Shown piece after piece: positions 5,557 through 6,443 of a DNA stretch of 6,443 nt. The translations under genes were made by a program, and so were the position numbers. The notes under the pieces were generated by a model, which saw nothing but the letters and a program-made list of their open reading frames with translations, searched no databases and was not told the origin of the DNA. Source of the DNA: Thermoplasmata archaeon (GTDB taxonomy: Archaea > Thermoplasmatota > Thermoplasmata > UBA184); the NCBI GenBank assembly GCA_030042855.1, contig JASHYU010000188.1, forward strand, positions 1 to 6,443, in the 5' to 3' direction. Position 1 is the stretch's first letter; each line of letters starts with the position of its first letter.

Positions 5557-5567
5557 CGCGACCCCGA

Positions 5568-5588
5568 GGTTCCGAGCGAGTCGGAACC
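5568..5588 (+). repeat. Stem-loop after the cupredoxin gene, possible 3' mRNA end
   Basis: GGTTCCGA, a 5-nt loop GCGAG, and the exact complement TCGGAACC form an 8-bp stem 12 bp after the TAG at 5554-5556. No T-tract follows on the plus strand, so it lacks the usual archaeal terminator signal. It may protect the 3' end or mark processing, or be an operator half of the next gene. Confidence 0.5.
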
Positions 5589-5593
5589 AAACC

Positions 5594-5602
5594 TTCAAAA
5601 AG
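5594..5602 (+). promoter_or_regulatory. Probable TATA box for the AbrB/PhoU regulator gene
   Basis: TTCAAAAAG is the most A/T-rich box in the gap. Transcription would start near 5624, giving a leader of about 28 nt. That leader contains TGAGG (5641-5645) six bases before the ATG at 5652, a good ribosome binding site, unlike the leaderless genes nearby. Confidence 0.55.
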
Positions 5603-5619
5603 ACCACTCGAATGAAGCT

Positions 5620-5641
5620 ACGAACCTCGTAGTAGGTTCGT
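5620..5641 (+). promoter_or_regulatory. Perfect inverted repeat at the predicted transcription start of the regulator gene, likely operator
   Basis: ACGAACCT, a 6-nt spacer CGTAGT, and AGGTTCGT form perfect 8-bp arms that span the predicted start site and the early leader. An overlapping alternative stem, CTACGA/TCGTAG (5618-5623 and 5627-5632), shares the left side, so the RNA could fold in two ways. Position and symmetry fit an autoregulatory binding site for the encoded AbrB-type dimer. The right arm ends just before the ribosome binding site. Confidence 0.5.
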
Positions 5642-5651
5642 GAGGAACAAC

Positions 5652-6443
5652 ATGGCGTGGGGGACGCCGAACCGCGAGCGCCGAGTGCTGAAAGCCGGCC
5701 ATTCGTCGATCGCGGTCACGCTTCCGAAACCGTGGGCGGAGGCGATGAACCTGCGACCCGGCGATCTCGTCGTCTTCGACCAGAACGACGACGGCGCCCT
5801 CTATCTCAAGCCGGCCCCAGTGCCCGGCGTCACGGTCGCCGGCGCACCGTTCCTGGTCCAGGCCCGCGCCTTCGACACCCCCGGAGTCCTCGAGCGGCTG
5901 ATCGTGGGGGCGTACCGGGTCGGCCACGACGCGATCGAGGTCCGCGCCGACGTGCCGCTCGCGCCGGACCGCGTCGAGGAGGTCCTCGGGGCGGCCCGCG
6001 GGCTGCTGGGGGTCTCGGTCGTCGCCCAGGAGTCGAACCGGATGGTCCTCCAGAACTTCATCGACCCGTCGAAGTACGGCCTGCCCCAGCTCGTCCAACG
6101 CATGAAGATGATCCTGATCGCCTTCCTCGAGGAGATGGAATCCGCCGTCCAGAAGCCGACGCGCGGCCGGCGCCTCGCGACCCTGGAGGAGGAGGGCAAC
6201 AAGGTCCTCGCCCTCCTCGTCCGCCAGCTCTTCCTGGCCAGCCGGGACTGGGCGCTCGCCCGACGGATCGGGAGCCCGGATCCGCGCCAGCTCCTCGAGT
6301 GGCGGGTCGCGGTCTACGCGCTCGAGGAGCTCGCGCAGCTCTTTGCCGGAGCGCTCGCGGCCCTGTACGGGGAGAGCGCGCGTCTGCCCGCGGACGTCCG
6401 GGACGCGCTCGCGGGCTATCTCCCCGAGATGAAGGCGCATCTC
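5652..6443 (+). CDS. AbrB/SpoVT-type DNA-binding domain fused to PhoU domain, regulator (3' end outside window)
   Basis: 264 residues are visible and no stop is reached. Residues 11-42 are a swapped-hairpin AbrB/MazE domain: RVLKAGHSSIAVTLPKPW followed by LRPGDLVVF. A middle region (about 66-130) leads to helical PhoU repeats from about residue 143 onward, with the motif LEEEGNKVLALLVRQLF (178-194). PhoU metal sites normally read E/D-x-x-x-D; here the last position is N183, so metal binding in this repeat may be weakened. In archaea this fusion is widespread and usually annotated as a phosphate uptake regulator. The hairpin domain would bind DNA as a dimer and the PhoU part would sense phosphate transport state, or act on other processes. 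The ATG at 5652 has a good ribosome binding site. It lies 95 bp after the cupredoxin gene with its own promoter, so it is probably independent, but it could control the copper genes. Confidence 0.88.
   Translation, partial: MAWGTPNRERRVLKAGHSSIAVTLPKPWAEAMNLRPGDLVVFDQNDDGALYLKPAPVPGVTVAGAPFLVQARAFDTPGVLERLIVGAYRVGHDAIEVRADVPLAPDRVEEVLGAARGLLGVSVVAQESNRMVLQNFIDPSKYGLPQLVQRMKMILIAFLEEMESAVQKPTRGRRLATLEEEGNKVLALLVRQLFLASRDWALARRIGSPDPRQLLEWRVAVYALEELAQLFAGALAALYGESARLPADVRDALAGYLPEMKAHL

Noticed and set aside
5568..5588. Intrinsic terminator of the cupredoxin gene
   Set aside because: No T-tract follows the stem on the plus strand, so only a stem-loop is reported.
4576..5607. Minus-strand 343-codon frame opposite the single-domain cupredoxin
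   Set aside because: It overlaps a clear cupredoxin and the divergent promoter, and has low-complexity Arg/Asp/Gly composition.
5595..6440. Minus-strand open frame opposite the AbrB/PhoU gene
   Set aside because: The plus strand encodes a recognisable AbrB-PhoU protein with promoter and ribosome binding site; the antisense product has no recognisable domain.
1..6443. CRISPR arrays, tRNA or rRNA genes, insertion sequences
   Set aside because: I saw no spaced direct repeats, tRNA-like cloverleaf, rRNA segment or transposase in either strand.

Overview
The window looks like a piece of a high-GC (roughly 70%) archaeal chromosome. The evidence is: an AbrB-type/PhoU fusion regulator of the archaeal kind; starts that lie about 26 nt downstream of isolated A/T-rich boxes, as expected for TATA-driven leaderless transcripts; and membrane-anchored cupredoxins full of N-x-S/T glycosylation sequons. 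An uncultivated, respiring Thermoplasmatota-like lineage (such as the copper-rich soil groups) is my best guess. That is inference, since no marker gene is present.

Layout: (1) 1-1014 (+): the 3' end of a SIS-domain sugar-phosphate isomerase gene, overlapping by ATGA a gene for a CBS-CBS-ParB/SerK-like protein. (2) 1107-3214 (+): an unrecognised polytopic membrane protein, then a 347-aa exported protein with two cupredoxin domains, the first with a broken copper site. (3) 4693-3229 (-): a cytochrome c oxidase subunit II that is split in two. One small ORF carries transmembrane helix 1; the next, overlapping by 8 nt, carries helix 2 and the complete CuA domain. A HAD hydrolase gene follows. 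(4) A 158-bp divergent promoter region holding a perfect 22-bp palindrome. (5) 4852-5556 (+): a single-domain cupredoxin with signal peptide and C-terminal anchor. (6) 5652-end (+): the AbrB/PhoU regulator, preceded by a perfect inverted repeat at its predicted transcription start; it runs off the window.

Taken together, 1107-5556 reads as a copper electron-transfer island on the outer face of the membrane: two rusticyanin-spaced type 1 copper sites on two anchored proteins, plus a CuA acceptor. No oxidase subunit I is present in the window, so the CuA protein must pair with one encoded elsewhere or act with something else. The points most worth a second look are the split coxB, the inactivated tandem cupredoxin domain, the cupredoxin-specific shared insert, and the unknown membrane protein next to them.
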